Below, one piece after another: positions 1 through 4,942 of a stretch of DNA of 5,148 bases (its first letter is position 1; each line of letters starts with the position of its first letter). The notes below the pieces were generated by a model that had not been told where the DNA came from, ran no database searches, and saw only the letters and a program-made list of their open reading frames with translations. The stretch covers positions 1 to 5,148 of the forward strand of contig JAAUVF010000086.1 of the NCBI GenBank assembly GCA_012030815.1, read 5' to 3'. Both the position numbers and the translations under genes were made by a program. The stretch is from Nanobdellota archaeon. GTDB lineage: Archaea; Thermoproteota; Nitrososphaeria; Nitrososphaerales; Nitrosopumilaceae.

Positions 1-960
1 ACTGGTTGTATTCCTGATTGTTCTGCAACTTATGTGTCCGGTCCCACTCCGTCATTTTATCCGCGTCTTAAACCTGGTGAAACAGCGGCATTTACATGGA
101 CATATACAATTGAAGGTGTAAATACTAACCAAATTCATTTTACTACATCTCTAGAAAATGGAATTTCTGGAAATAATGTTACAACCACTGTAGAGGTAAG
201 AGACATCTTGTCTGCTCTAGAATCTGGAACTGCTCTAACTTCGCTTGGTTTACAATCAAATGGAATAGATGCTAGTATCTTGATGTTCCATGATGAAACA
301 GATAGAACTCCTTCTGGTGAATATCAAATGTTTTCTGCAAGTCCTGATGGTGGTAGTAATGGTTTGAAAATAGATCTTGATGCAACATCGCCAAGTTTTC
401 TTACTCAAACAACTAGTAACACTGTAAATGTTCCTGCAGGAGATTGGGTCTCTTCATTACGTTTACAGAGTGAACCGATGCCATCTAGCTTACTAAGTGA
501 AGGTGAGGATATGATATTTCATTTTAGTACAAATAACAGTATTCAAGATAATTCTGAAGGAACATCTGATGCAGATTTAGAAGGATGCGGTGTCTATACA
601 TGGTCTGCAAGAATTGCTACTGGAGATGATGATGGAGAAGAAAGGGTATCTAATGGTAACGTTGATGTGAATAGTAGTGATTTGGAGATGCCTTATGATG
701 GAGGCAATGAGCAAATCATTGGATTGTATTATCCAAATATATCAATTCCACAAGGTGCAACTATACAGAGTGCAGAAATTGAATTTGAATCTGATGAGAA
801 TCAAGGTGGAACTACTCATCTAAGAATTCGTGCAGAGGATAGCAATAACGCTGCCACCATAGATCATAATGATAACTACAACATATCAGATAGACCTGAC
901 ACATCTGAATACATACTATGGCAAAATATTCCAAGTTGGAGTACAATGATAAGGTTGTAA
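1..960 (+). CDS. Large secreted/cell-surface beta-sandwich protein, first visible segment (5' partial, ends at a frameshift)
   Basis: The frame is open from base 1, so the gene begins outside the window; the GTG at 34 lies inside the coding sequence and is not a true start. Residues ~15-72 (PRLKPGETAAFTWTY and onward) look like the Ig-like/CARDB-type beta-sandwich of archaeal surface proteins. Residues ~73-197 form a second Ser/Thr/Asn-rich beta region that I cannot assign. Residues ~213 onward begin a DNRLRE-like module (RVSNGNVDVNSSDLEM, then IPQGATIQSAEIEFES, then TTHLRIRAED). Several N-x-S/T sequons fit an exported, glycosylated archaeal protein. The segment reads sensibly up to WQNIPSWST at 943-945, then runs in the wrong frame for five codons to a TAA. 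The same protein resumes in the next segment. The visible gene spans 1-2526 in three pieces, about 841 residues once repaired. No enzyme active site is visible; adhesion or envelope structure is the likely role. Confidence 0.8.
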   Translation, partial: TGCIPDCSATYVSGPTPSFYPRLKPGETAAFTWTYTIEGVNTNQIHFTTSLENGISGNNVTTTVEVRDILSALESGTALTSLGLQSNGIDASILMFHDETDRTPSGEYQMFSASPDGGSNGLKIDLDATSPSFLTQTTSNTVNVPAGDWVSSLRLQSEPMPSSLLSEGEDMIFHFSTNNSIQDNSEGTSDADLEGCGVYTWSARIATGDDDGEERVSNGNVDVNSSDLEMPYDGGNEQIIGLYYPNISIPQGATIQSAEIEFESDENQGGTTHLRIRAEDSNNAATIDHNDNYNISDRPDTSEYILWQNIPSWSTMIRL

Positions 961-1430
961 CTCCTGATATTTCAAATGTAATTCAAGAAGTTGTAGATAG
1001 GGGAGGTTGGTCCAGTGGAAATGCAATGCTTATACAAATTGATAATTGGGGAACTTCATCTGGAAACAGACGAACAGCTGAATCCTATAATGGTGAATCA
1101 TCTAATGCTCCAGAACTACGAATTGTTTATTCAGTAGGGGCAACAAGCACGGATTCTCCTACATTTGATGCTACAGGAGGACCACATAATTCTGGTACTT
1201 ATCGTTTTAACGGTGTGGATGAATGTTTTAGAAGTACAAACGATGTAAATTCGGGTGATGGAAATAACATAGGTTCTGCACCTAATACGACTGCCTTGTG
1301 GTTTAAGACTGCGGCTGCTGTAGGTTCTACTGATCAACATCTAGTGTCTTTTGAAGGATCGGGCACTTGTCCATCCTGTGATTATTACCGAATCTACTTG
1401 GAAGCAAATACTGGAAAAAACTGTTTTTGA
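945..1430 (+). CDS. Same surface protein, second segment: end of DNRLRE-like module and first half of LamG domain
   Basis: This is the continuation of the upstream segment in another frame. The ATG at 918 opens the frame, but the residues before about 945 are out-of-frame reading of the first segment, so I do not take it as a start. From NDKVVTPDISNVIQEVV it gives the typical end of a DNRLRE-like module: TPDISNVIQEVVDRGGWSSG, then a hydrophobic strand, RTAESYNGESSNAPEL and RIVYS. A Ser/Thr linker follows, then the start of a LamG/concanavalin-like jelly roll (GTYRFNGVDECF, TTALWFKT, HLVSFEGSG). A CPSC pair and other cysteines suggest disulfides in an extracellular domain. Reading is sensible up to LEANTGK at the A6 run (1415-1420). 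Four codons later a TGA ends the frame, while the next segment carries on the same fold. Confidence 0.75.
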   Translation, partial: NDKVVTPDISNVIQEVVDRGGWSSGNAMLIQIDNWGTSSGNRRTAESYNGESSNAPELRIVYSVGATSTDSPTFDATGGPHNSGTYRFNGVDECFRSTNDVNSGDGNNIGSAPNTTALWFKTAAAVGSTDQHLVSFEGSGTCPSCDYYRIYLEANTGKNCF

Positions 1431-2526
1431 ATTTAACATGGATACTGGTGGTGGTGACACTTCTATTTGTAAAAGCACAGGAAGTTTTGATGATCAAGAA
1501 TGGTATCACGTAGTTGCTGTAAGAAAATCTACAAATGATAACTGTGGTTTGTATATTACTGATATTAATGGAAATACTGTTGAAACAATAGACCAGAATT
1601 ATAATTTTGGAACAAGTCAAGTTGATACTGACGGTAAGTGGTATGTGGGAAGCAATAGTGATGAAGGAGGTGAATTCTTTAATGGATGGATTGATGATAT
1701 CATTCATTGGAATGGTAAGGCATTGAGTAATAGTCCTGAAGCTTATGATTTGGCTCGTACAAATTATGGAGAGTCTGCTCACAAATTAAATATAATAATT
1801 AGTAAAGTAGATTTTCTTTTAGGAACAACTTTATCAAATGTTACTGCAGTCTTAGATTTAGAAGTACCATTTTATGATTCTCAAGGTAATAATTTTAATG
1901 ACGATTCTACATATGGTGTTTTTAACAGTACTTTCGCATTAGGTGATGTTGAAGTTACTAATGTTGAGCGATTAAAGTATACTGTTAGCTTTATACCATC
2001 TACAACAACATGGACTGCATTAGAGTTAAACCTGAAAGTAGATGATGAAACAATTACTCCAACATCAAGTTTACTGCAAACACCTCCACCAGATATCCCG
2101 TTTACATCCTACTGGACATATGATAAAAGTGATAGATTAGAAGTTTCAGTGTATAATCTAGGTCCCCATGGCAGTTGGTTTGTTTATCAGGGTACTAGGG
2201 CCGTCTTTAAGAGTACTGATAATGGGACTTCATATGCAGGAATAATCTGCTCTATTAATTCTACAGAATCAGATCCATGTAGTACAGGAGGAGGTAATGA
2301 TGAATGGAGAATAGATGAAGATCGAGATAGCATATTCATGCCCGTTGATTCTATAGGAAAAATGTATTTTTGGGATATTCAAAATAGACCTGACCGTGAT
2401 GTAGGGGGAGGTAGTGAAATCCCTGCAGGCGAGTATGACATGTTTGTGTTTATCGATGGATATGATGAGGAAGGCTCAACATTCCTAAGAAATCTTCAGA
2501 TGGGAAGGGTCATAGTCCAAGATTAG
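1417..2526 (+). CDS. Same surface protein, third segment: second half of LamG domain and C-terminal beta region
   Basis: After the A6 run the protein continues as K-TVFEFNMDTGGGDTS. The second half of a LamG fold follows: EWYHVVAVRK matches the conserved 'W-H-V-V/A' strand, and FFNGWIDDIIHWNGKALS matches the 'F.G.IDD..I.N.ALS' closing strand. An ATG exists upstream at 1351, but its first ~20 codons overlap the real LamG reading in the other frame, so it is not a biological start. From about 1783 come two further beta-rich regions (HKLNIIISKVDFLLG; YWTYDKSDRLEVSVYNLGPH) ending in GRVIVQD and TAG. Cysteines (ICSI, DPCSTG) and sequons (NVT, NST, NGT) continue. There is no C-terminal membrane anchor, so attachment would depend on the unseen N-terminus or on partner proteins. 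The C-terminal region matches no family I can name. Confidence 0.8.
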   Translation, partial: KTVFEFNMDTGGGDTSICKSTGSFDDQEWYHVVAVRKSTNDNCGLYITDINGNTVETIDQNYNFGTSQVDTDGKWYVGSNSDEGGEFFNGWIDDIIHWNGKALSNSPEAYDLARTNYGESAHKLNIIISKVDFLLGTTLSNVTAVLDLEVPFYDSQGNNFNDDSTYGVFNSTFALGDVEVTNVERLKYTVSFIPSTTTWTALELNLKVDDETITPTSSLLQTPPPDIPFTSYWTYDKSDRLEVSVYNLGPHGSWFVYQGTRAVFKSTDNGTSYAGIICSINSTESDPCSTGGGNDEWRIDEDRDSIFMPVDSIGKMYFWDIQNRPDRDVGGGSEIPAGEYDMFVFIDGYDEEGSTFLRNLQMGRVIVQD

Positions 2527-2537
2527 ACCCTAGTGGG

Positions 2538-2591
2538 ATTTTTCAGGCATAAAAATGAATTTTCTAGGCATAAAAATCTATTTTGAGCCTA
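2538..2591 (+). repeat. Three phased ATTTT tracts with a 19-base tandem repeat and hairpin; possible terminator or operator
   Basis: Starting 12 bases after the surface-gene stop, AGGCATAAAAATGAATTTT (2545-2563) recurs as AGGCATAAAAATCTATTTT (2566-2584), 17 of 19 identical and exactly 21 bases apart. A further ATTTT tract lies one period earlier, giving tracts at 2538, 2559 and 2580. Each 19-base unit contains the inverted repeat AAAAT-NN-ATTTT. The second unit is flanked by TAGGC (2565-2569) and GCCTA (2587-2591), so a hairpin with AAAA/TTTT inner pairs is possible. The T tracts would suit archaeal termination of the surface gene. The two-helical-turn phasing would also suit DNA bending or protein binding upstream of the next gene. 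The sequence pattern is certain; the role is inferred. Confidence 0.6.
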
Positions 2592-2622
2592 TGCGAATTC
2601 TGTAACATTAGAATACATACAA

Positions 2623-2631
2623 CTTTTAATG
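2623..2631 (+). promoter_or_regulatory. TATA-like box for the gene starting at 2656
   Basis: TTTTAAT (2624-2630) is centred about 29 bases upstream of the ATG. That is the spacing expected for an archaeal promoter with a leaderless or near-leaderless transcript. No Shine-Dalgarno-like sequence precedes the ATG, which agrees with leaderless initiation. The match to the archaeal TTTATATA-type consensus is only moderate. Confidence 0.45.
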
Positions 2632-2655
2632 TAATTTTCTCCTGCAATAATACGT

Positions 2656-2994
2656 ATGCAGTCTGCTGAATCTACTGATCCTAATGAGACTACAGTTTCA
2701 TCTGAACAAAACACTGCTGTAGCAGTTGAATCAGTATCTGCGGAATCAAATTCAACTACTGCGAATACAGATTCTATAGCGTCAGGGGCAAGCACTTTGG
2801 CTCAATTAAATACCTTGATTGAAGAGTCGATGCAAATCTATGAACTTGAAGACCAAAAAACAAACATCATCGATGATCTACATAATGCATTAAAAATAAT
2901 TACAGAATTTCTTAGTTTTTCAGTCAATGTCCATCCAGGAATATTTAATCTTCCTCCTGATAGCAACATTGTCTTGTTGCCTAATTGGATTTGA
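2656..2994 (+). CDS. Unrecognised hydrophilic helical protein (gene A), possibly the N-terminal part of a longer protein
   Basis: 112 residues from ATG; an in-frame TAA at 2632 and no other start codon make this ATG the only plausible start. Residues 1-45 are a low-complexity Ser/Thr/Glu/Ala stretch, probably disordered. Residues ~48-85 (TLAQLNTLIEESMQIYELED and on) look like an amphipathic helix. The end (FNLPPDSNIVLLPNWI) is more hydrophobic. There is no signal peptide or membrane segment, so a cytoplasmic location is likely. The stop TGA overlaps the start of the next frame by ten bases. Either the two genes are translationally coupled, or one T is missing from ATTT at 2990-2993 and the protein really runs on as PNWI-LIIKLSNGKT. 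I do not recognise the family. Coding status is supported by length, codon use and the TATA box, not by homology. Confidence 0.6.
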   Translation: MQSAESTDPNETTVSSEQNTAVAVESVSAESNSTTANTDSIASGASTLAQLNTLIEESMQIYELEDQKTNIIDDLHNALKIITEFLSFSVNVHPGIFNLPPDSNIVLLPNWI

Positions 2995-3242
2995 TAATTA
3001 AGTTATCAAATGGTAAGACAGAGACTAAAAAGTTTTCAGATTATCCTCCTGAAACAATTACACAAATAATTGAATATGTCACACCACAGTTAATTGGATT
3101 AATTCAAACACAAAAAGCATATCTTACAGAAAAAATTACATTCTTAAGAACTGCTACAAAACAACTAAATACACTTTCTCAACTAAAAGAAAATCTTCCA
3201 AATTTATTACCTTCAACGGAGAATACTGAAAACGTTGTATAG
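2985..3242 (+). CDS. Unrecognised small helical protein (gene B), or the C-terminal part of gene A
   Basis: 85 residues from a TTG at 2985 (a second TTG at 2991 is an alternative; there is no in-frame ATG). A stop at 2982-2984 immediately precedes the frame. It opens with a short strand-like stretch (DLIIKLSNGKTETKKF). Two helical stretches follow (YPPETITQIIEYVTPQLIGL; TQKAYLTEKITFLRTATKQ) and then a Pro/Thr/Glu/Asn tail. The rare start, the absence of a clear ribosome-binding site and the ten-base overlap all fit a broken continuation of gene A. Together A and B would make about 195 residues. No known domain or catalytic motif is visible. The frame has normal composition for this genome and is very unlikely to be a chance open frame. 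Confidence 0.55.
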   Translation: MDLIIKLSNGKTETKKFSDYPPETITQIIEYVTPQLIGLIQTQKAYLTEKITFLRTATKQLNTLSQLKENLPNLLPSTENTENVV

Positions 3243-3300
3243 TCTAATTCGCAAATACAAGACAGTTAACGCTCTAAAATCAAATCTGGAAAAGAGATAG
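3235..3300 (+). CDS. Probable 5' piece of gene C, separated by a one-base frameshift
   Basis: A short frame starting at TTG 3235 overlaps the end of gene B and reads YSLIRKYKTVNALKSNLE, then KR and TAG. The first 18 residues are helical and merge naturally with the frame of gene C (EIEEVEQIIHDYSTILGDK) if the A4 run at 3290-3293 is really A5. A GGAG at 3218-3221 lies 13 bases upstream of the TTG and could be a weak ribosome-binding site. If joined, gene C would span 3235-3875 and be about 213 residues. Too short to be convincing alone; the support is that gene C has open frame and helical sequence back to 3270 but no start codon there. Confidence 0.4.
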   Translation: MYSLIRKYKTVNALKSNLEKR

Positions 3301-3338
3301 AAGAAGTAGAGCAAATTATTCATGACTATTCTACTATT

Positions 3339-3875
3339 TTGGGAGATAAAATTAGAACTAATGAAGAACTTTCAAAAGATGATCCTGAATTTTTAGAATT
3401 AAAATCAAAGTTAGAGGGAAGTTCTACAGATAAAAAAAAACCAGATGATAAAACAACTGAATCTAAAAAAGACTCTAAAAACGATTCTAAAAACAATAAA
3501 AAAACAGCAGATAAAAAAACTATAGAAAAACCAAAAAAATCTTCAAAAAAAGATAGCCCAAACTGGTATAATCTAGATCATATTATGATATACAATGGAA
3601 TAGGTCTCAAGGGAGAACTAGAATTGTATTTCAAAGCAATCGATGAATTAAAATCAAAACAAGAGACTTTGGAAAGAACACTATCTGCCCTGAACAATAT
3701 TATGGAAAAAGGCCTAAAAGAAGACATGGCCTGCATTGTCTTTCTTGGCTCAAGCGGTCCACTTCAGATATCCTTTATCAAATCTAGTGATATTAGGAAG
3801 AATTTTTCATTTAAATCGATCTACCATGGAAATGCAATTTCACAAGAAAGTATCCTGAAAATAGGCGTAAAGTGA
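3339..3875 (+). CDS. Unrecognised coiled-coil protein with Lys-rich linker (gene C)
   Basis: 178 residues from TTG 3339 to TGA 3875. The same frame is open and protein-like back to 3270 without any ATG, GTG or TTG, so the TTG at 3339 is probably not the true start. Residues ~1-28 are helical (DPEFLELKSKLEGSS). Residues ~30-73 are a disordered linker rich in Lys, Asp, Ser and Thr, partly built from three 12-base units. A compact C-terminal part follows: a short strand region (WYNLDHIMIYNGIGLKGELE), a heptad-like helix (FKAIDELKSKQETLERTLSA) and a small beta region (MACIVFLGSSGPLQISFI). There are no cysteine clusters, membrane segments or known catalytic motifs. The basic linker could bind nucleic acid or the membrane, but that is speculation. 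It lies with genes A and B in the same direction with tight spacing, suggesting one transcript. Family unknown. Confidence 0.65.
   Translation: MGDKIRTNEELSKDDPEFLELKSKLEGSSTDKKKPDDKTTESKKDSKNDSKNNKKTADKKTIEKPKKSSKKDSPNWYNLDHIMIYNGIGLKGELELYFKAIDELKSKQETLERTLSALNNIMEKGLKEDMACIVFLGSSGPLQISFIKSSDIRKNFSFKSIYHGNAISQESILKIGVK
3459..3494 (+). repeat. Three tandem 12-base units inside gene C
   Basis: GAATCTAAAAAA, GACTCTAAAAAC and GATTCTAAAAAC follow one another directly and encode ESKK, DSKN, DSKN in the Lys-rich linker. Because the unit is a multiple of three, unit gain or loss would change linker length without breaking the frame. Confidence 0.75.
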
Positions 3876-3889
3876 GCAAATATGTTAAA

Positions 3890-3920
3890 AAATTACCCAT
3901 TTTATAATAATTTCATATTT
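3890..3920 (+). terminator. Weak A+T hairpin and T-rich stretch after gene C
   Basis: AAATTA (3890-3895) pairs with TAATTT (3908-3913) across a 12-base loop containing CCCATTTT, and more T-rich sequence follows. This could end the A-B-C transcript. Such A+T pairing is easily found by chance in this base composition, and part of the stretch (CATATTTAAAG, 3914-3924) also resembles a TATA box. Confidence 0.25.
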
Positions 3921-3937
3921 AAAGAATGTAAGAAATA

Positions 3938-3984
3938 CGATCAATCCGATCAACACTTCTTAGCTATATCACAATATAGTCTAG
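3938..3984 (+). promoter_or_regulatory. Probable promoter/operator region of the TrmB-like gene
   Basis: Two copies of CGATCAA (3938-3944 and 3947-3953) sit nine bases apart. They are followed by the inverted repeat CTATAT-caca-ATATAG (3964-3979), which extends with outer TAG/CTA if one base is bulged. The TATAT at 3965-3969 can serve as a TATA box giving a start near 3993 and a ~20-base leader. A palindrome over the TATA box is where an autoregulating TrmB-type repressor would bind, but that link is inferred. Confidence 0.4.
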
Positions 3985-3996
3985 TCTTTTCTTATT

Positions 3997-4000
3997 GAGG
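3997..4000 (+). promoter_or_regulatory. Possible ribosome-binding site GAGG for the TrmB-like gene
   Basis: GAGG complements the archaeal 16S rRNA 3' end and ends 13 bases before the ATG at 4014. The spacing is longer than usual, so it may be weak or coincidental. It is consistent with a leadered transcript, unlike the leaderless layout at 2656 and 4943. Confidence 0.3.
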
Positions 4001-4013
4001 ATCCAGAAAAAAC

Positions 4014-4652
4014 ATGACAAACGAAACGCAAACTTCGATATTTGATTCTACTCCAGACACTCAATTATATGAGTACAAGTTATCTATTGATAAAGTTCAA
4101 GCAGAACTTTTGCAATATGGATTAACATCTAATCAAAGTAAGGTGTTTATTTATCTTGGAAAATATGGCGCAAAGACAGCTCCTGAAGTATGTAAGGCTT
4201 TAAAATTACCAAGAACCGAAACTTATCATTTACTTTCAGCATTACAAAACAAAGGAATTGTTTCAGCTACATTTCAACATCCAATTCAATTTACTGCATC
4301 TCCATTAAACAAAGCAATATGGATTTTAGTAAATGCCGAAAAAGAACGTGTTAAATCTTTAGAACATATGGAAAAAGGGTTATCGGAATTATGGGATAAT
4401 ATTCCAACATTTGATTCATTACATGAAGAAGTTGAAGAGAAGTTTCAAATGCTTCAAGGTGCAAACCAAATTCAATCAAAAATTACTGAAATGACTGACA
4501 ACTATAAAGATGAATTTTTGATACTAGGTTCTGAAAAAGATTATATCAAATTATATCATGGAGAGTTTTTGGAATCATTTGTAAAATCAAAACAACAATT
4601 TAGATTACTAAGTGCATGCTCTGAAAAACTACTTACATATTTGATAATTTAG
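4014..4652 (+). CDS. TrmB-family HTH transcriptional regulator, frame broken near the C-terminus
   Basis: Starts at ATG 4014. Residues ~28-95 form the TrmB-type winged helix: a first helix (QAELLQYGLTSNQSKVFIYL), KYGAKTAPEVCKALKLPRTE with the helix-turn-helix, a recognition helix around RTETYHLLSALQNKG, then the wing (IVSATFQHPIQFTAS). Residues ~100-150 form the linker coiled coil that mediates dimers in this family. From ~152 begins the C-terminal effector-like domain (FLILGSEKDYIKLYH; FRLLSAC). The frame ends after SEKLLTYLII, but the missing ~72 residues continue in another frame downstream. One extra A in the A5 run at 4624-4628 would join them as SEK-TTYIFDNLERK, about 282 residues ending at 4861. 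TrmB proteins bind DNA and respond to a ligand (sugars in the characterised members); the ligand here is unknown. It sits just upstream of a KaiC-like ATPase gene. Confidence 0.85.
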   Translation: MTNETQTSIFDSTPDTQLYEYKLSIDKVQAELLQYGLTSNQSKVFIYLGKYGAKTAPEVCKALKLPRTETYHLLSALQNKGIVSATFQHPIQFTASPLNKAIWILVNAEKERVKSLEHMEKGLSELWDNIPTFDSLHEEVEEKFQMLQGANQIQSKITEMTDNYKDEFLILGSEKDYIKLYHGEFLESFVKSKQQFRLLSACSEKLLTYLII

Positions 4653-4861
4653 AGAGAAAAAATATTAAAAAACTAGACAAAGATATTCAAAACCATTTGT
4701 GTTTCATATTGAAAGATAATTCTGAACTGTTGTTCTTTACAAAAAATGCAAATTCTACAACAGAGCCATTTGCAATGTGGACAAATTCTACTTCACTTGT
4801 CTATTCTATGAAATTACTCTTTGAATCTCTTTGGAGTAATTCAAAGAACATTCATTTGTAA
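4629..4861 (+). CDS. C-terminal remainder of the TrmB-family regulator, in a shifted frame
   Basis: No start codon fits here. The frame reads FDNLERKNIKKLDKDIQNHL from 4640, then CFILKDNSELLFFTKNA, EPFAMWTNSTSLVYSMKLLF and ESLW, stopping at tandem TAA codons (4859-4864). The hydrophobic strands, the AMWTNS turn and the final 'MKLLFESLW' helix are what I expect at the end of archaeal TrmB-type regulators. Uninterrupted sense over ~72 codons right after the upstream stop argues that the break is a single-base length change. It does not look like an old decayed gene, since no further stops have accumulated. Confidence 0.8.
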
Positions 4862-4870
4862 TAATTTGTA

Positions 4871-4893
4871 TTGATTTTATTTGTTAGAATCAA
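4871..4893 (+). promoter_or_regulatory. Nine-base-pair inverted repeat between the TrmB-like and KaiC-like genes
   Basis: TTGATTTTA (4871-4879) pairs with TAGAATCAA (4885-4893) around a five-base loop, with one G-T pair. It lies just after the regulator stop and 14 bases before the TATA box of the next gene. It could be an operator for the neighbouring regulator or a terminator followed by a pyrimidine-rich stretch (4898-4909). Confidence 0.4.
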
Positions 4894-4906
4894 ACTAGTC
4901 TCTCTC

Positions 4907-4914
4907 TTTATATA
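4907..4914 (+). promoter_or_regulatory. Strong archaeal TATA box for the KaiC-like gene
   Basis: TTTATATA is a near-ideal archaeal TATA box, centred about 32 bases before the ATG at 4943. The predicted transcript therefore starts a few bases before the ATG, a leaderless or very short leader, and no Shine-Dalgarno sequence is present. It indicates that this gene has its own promoter despite following the regulator. Confidence 0.7.
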
Positions 4915-4942
4915 GAAAATTCCCTCTAATCTCTTTGTAGAT

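Noticed and set aside
918..944. ATG at 918 as the start of a separate gene
   Set aside because: The first nine codons overlap in-frame module sequence of the upstream segment, and the protein is continuous across the shift.
1131..1340. Minus-strand open frame of 69 codons
   Set aside because: It lies opposite the well-supported LamG coding sequence, is rich in Ser, Arg, Ile and Cys as expected of an antisense frame, and has no promoter.
1327..1782. Minus-strand open frame of 151 codons
   Set aside because: It is antisense to the LamG second half, which has recognisable motifs. Its Ile/Ser/Thr-rich composition is typical of a mirrored frame.
2589..2795. Minus-strand open frame of 68 codons
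   Set aside because: It mirrors the Ser/Thr-rich head of gene A, and no promoter or ribosome-binding site was seen for it.
3240..3242. TAG readthrough or pyrrolysine at the end of gene B
   Set aside because: A TAA follows 27 bases later in the same frame, and the other frame between them is more protein-like.
3459..3494. CRISPR-like short repeats
   Set aside because: The 12-base units are directly tandem without spacers and lie in frame within a Lys-rich coding linker.
4640..4652. Programmed ribosomal frameshifting in the TrmB-like gene
   Set aside because: No slippery heptamer followed by a stable structure was seen, and similar breaks in unrelated genes nearby favour sequence error.
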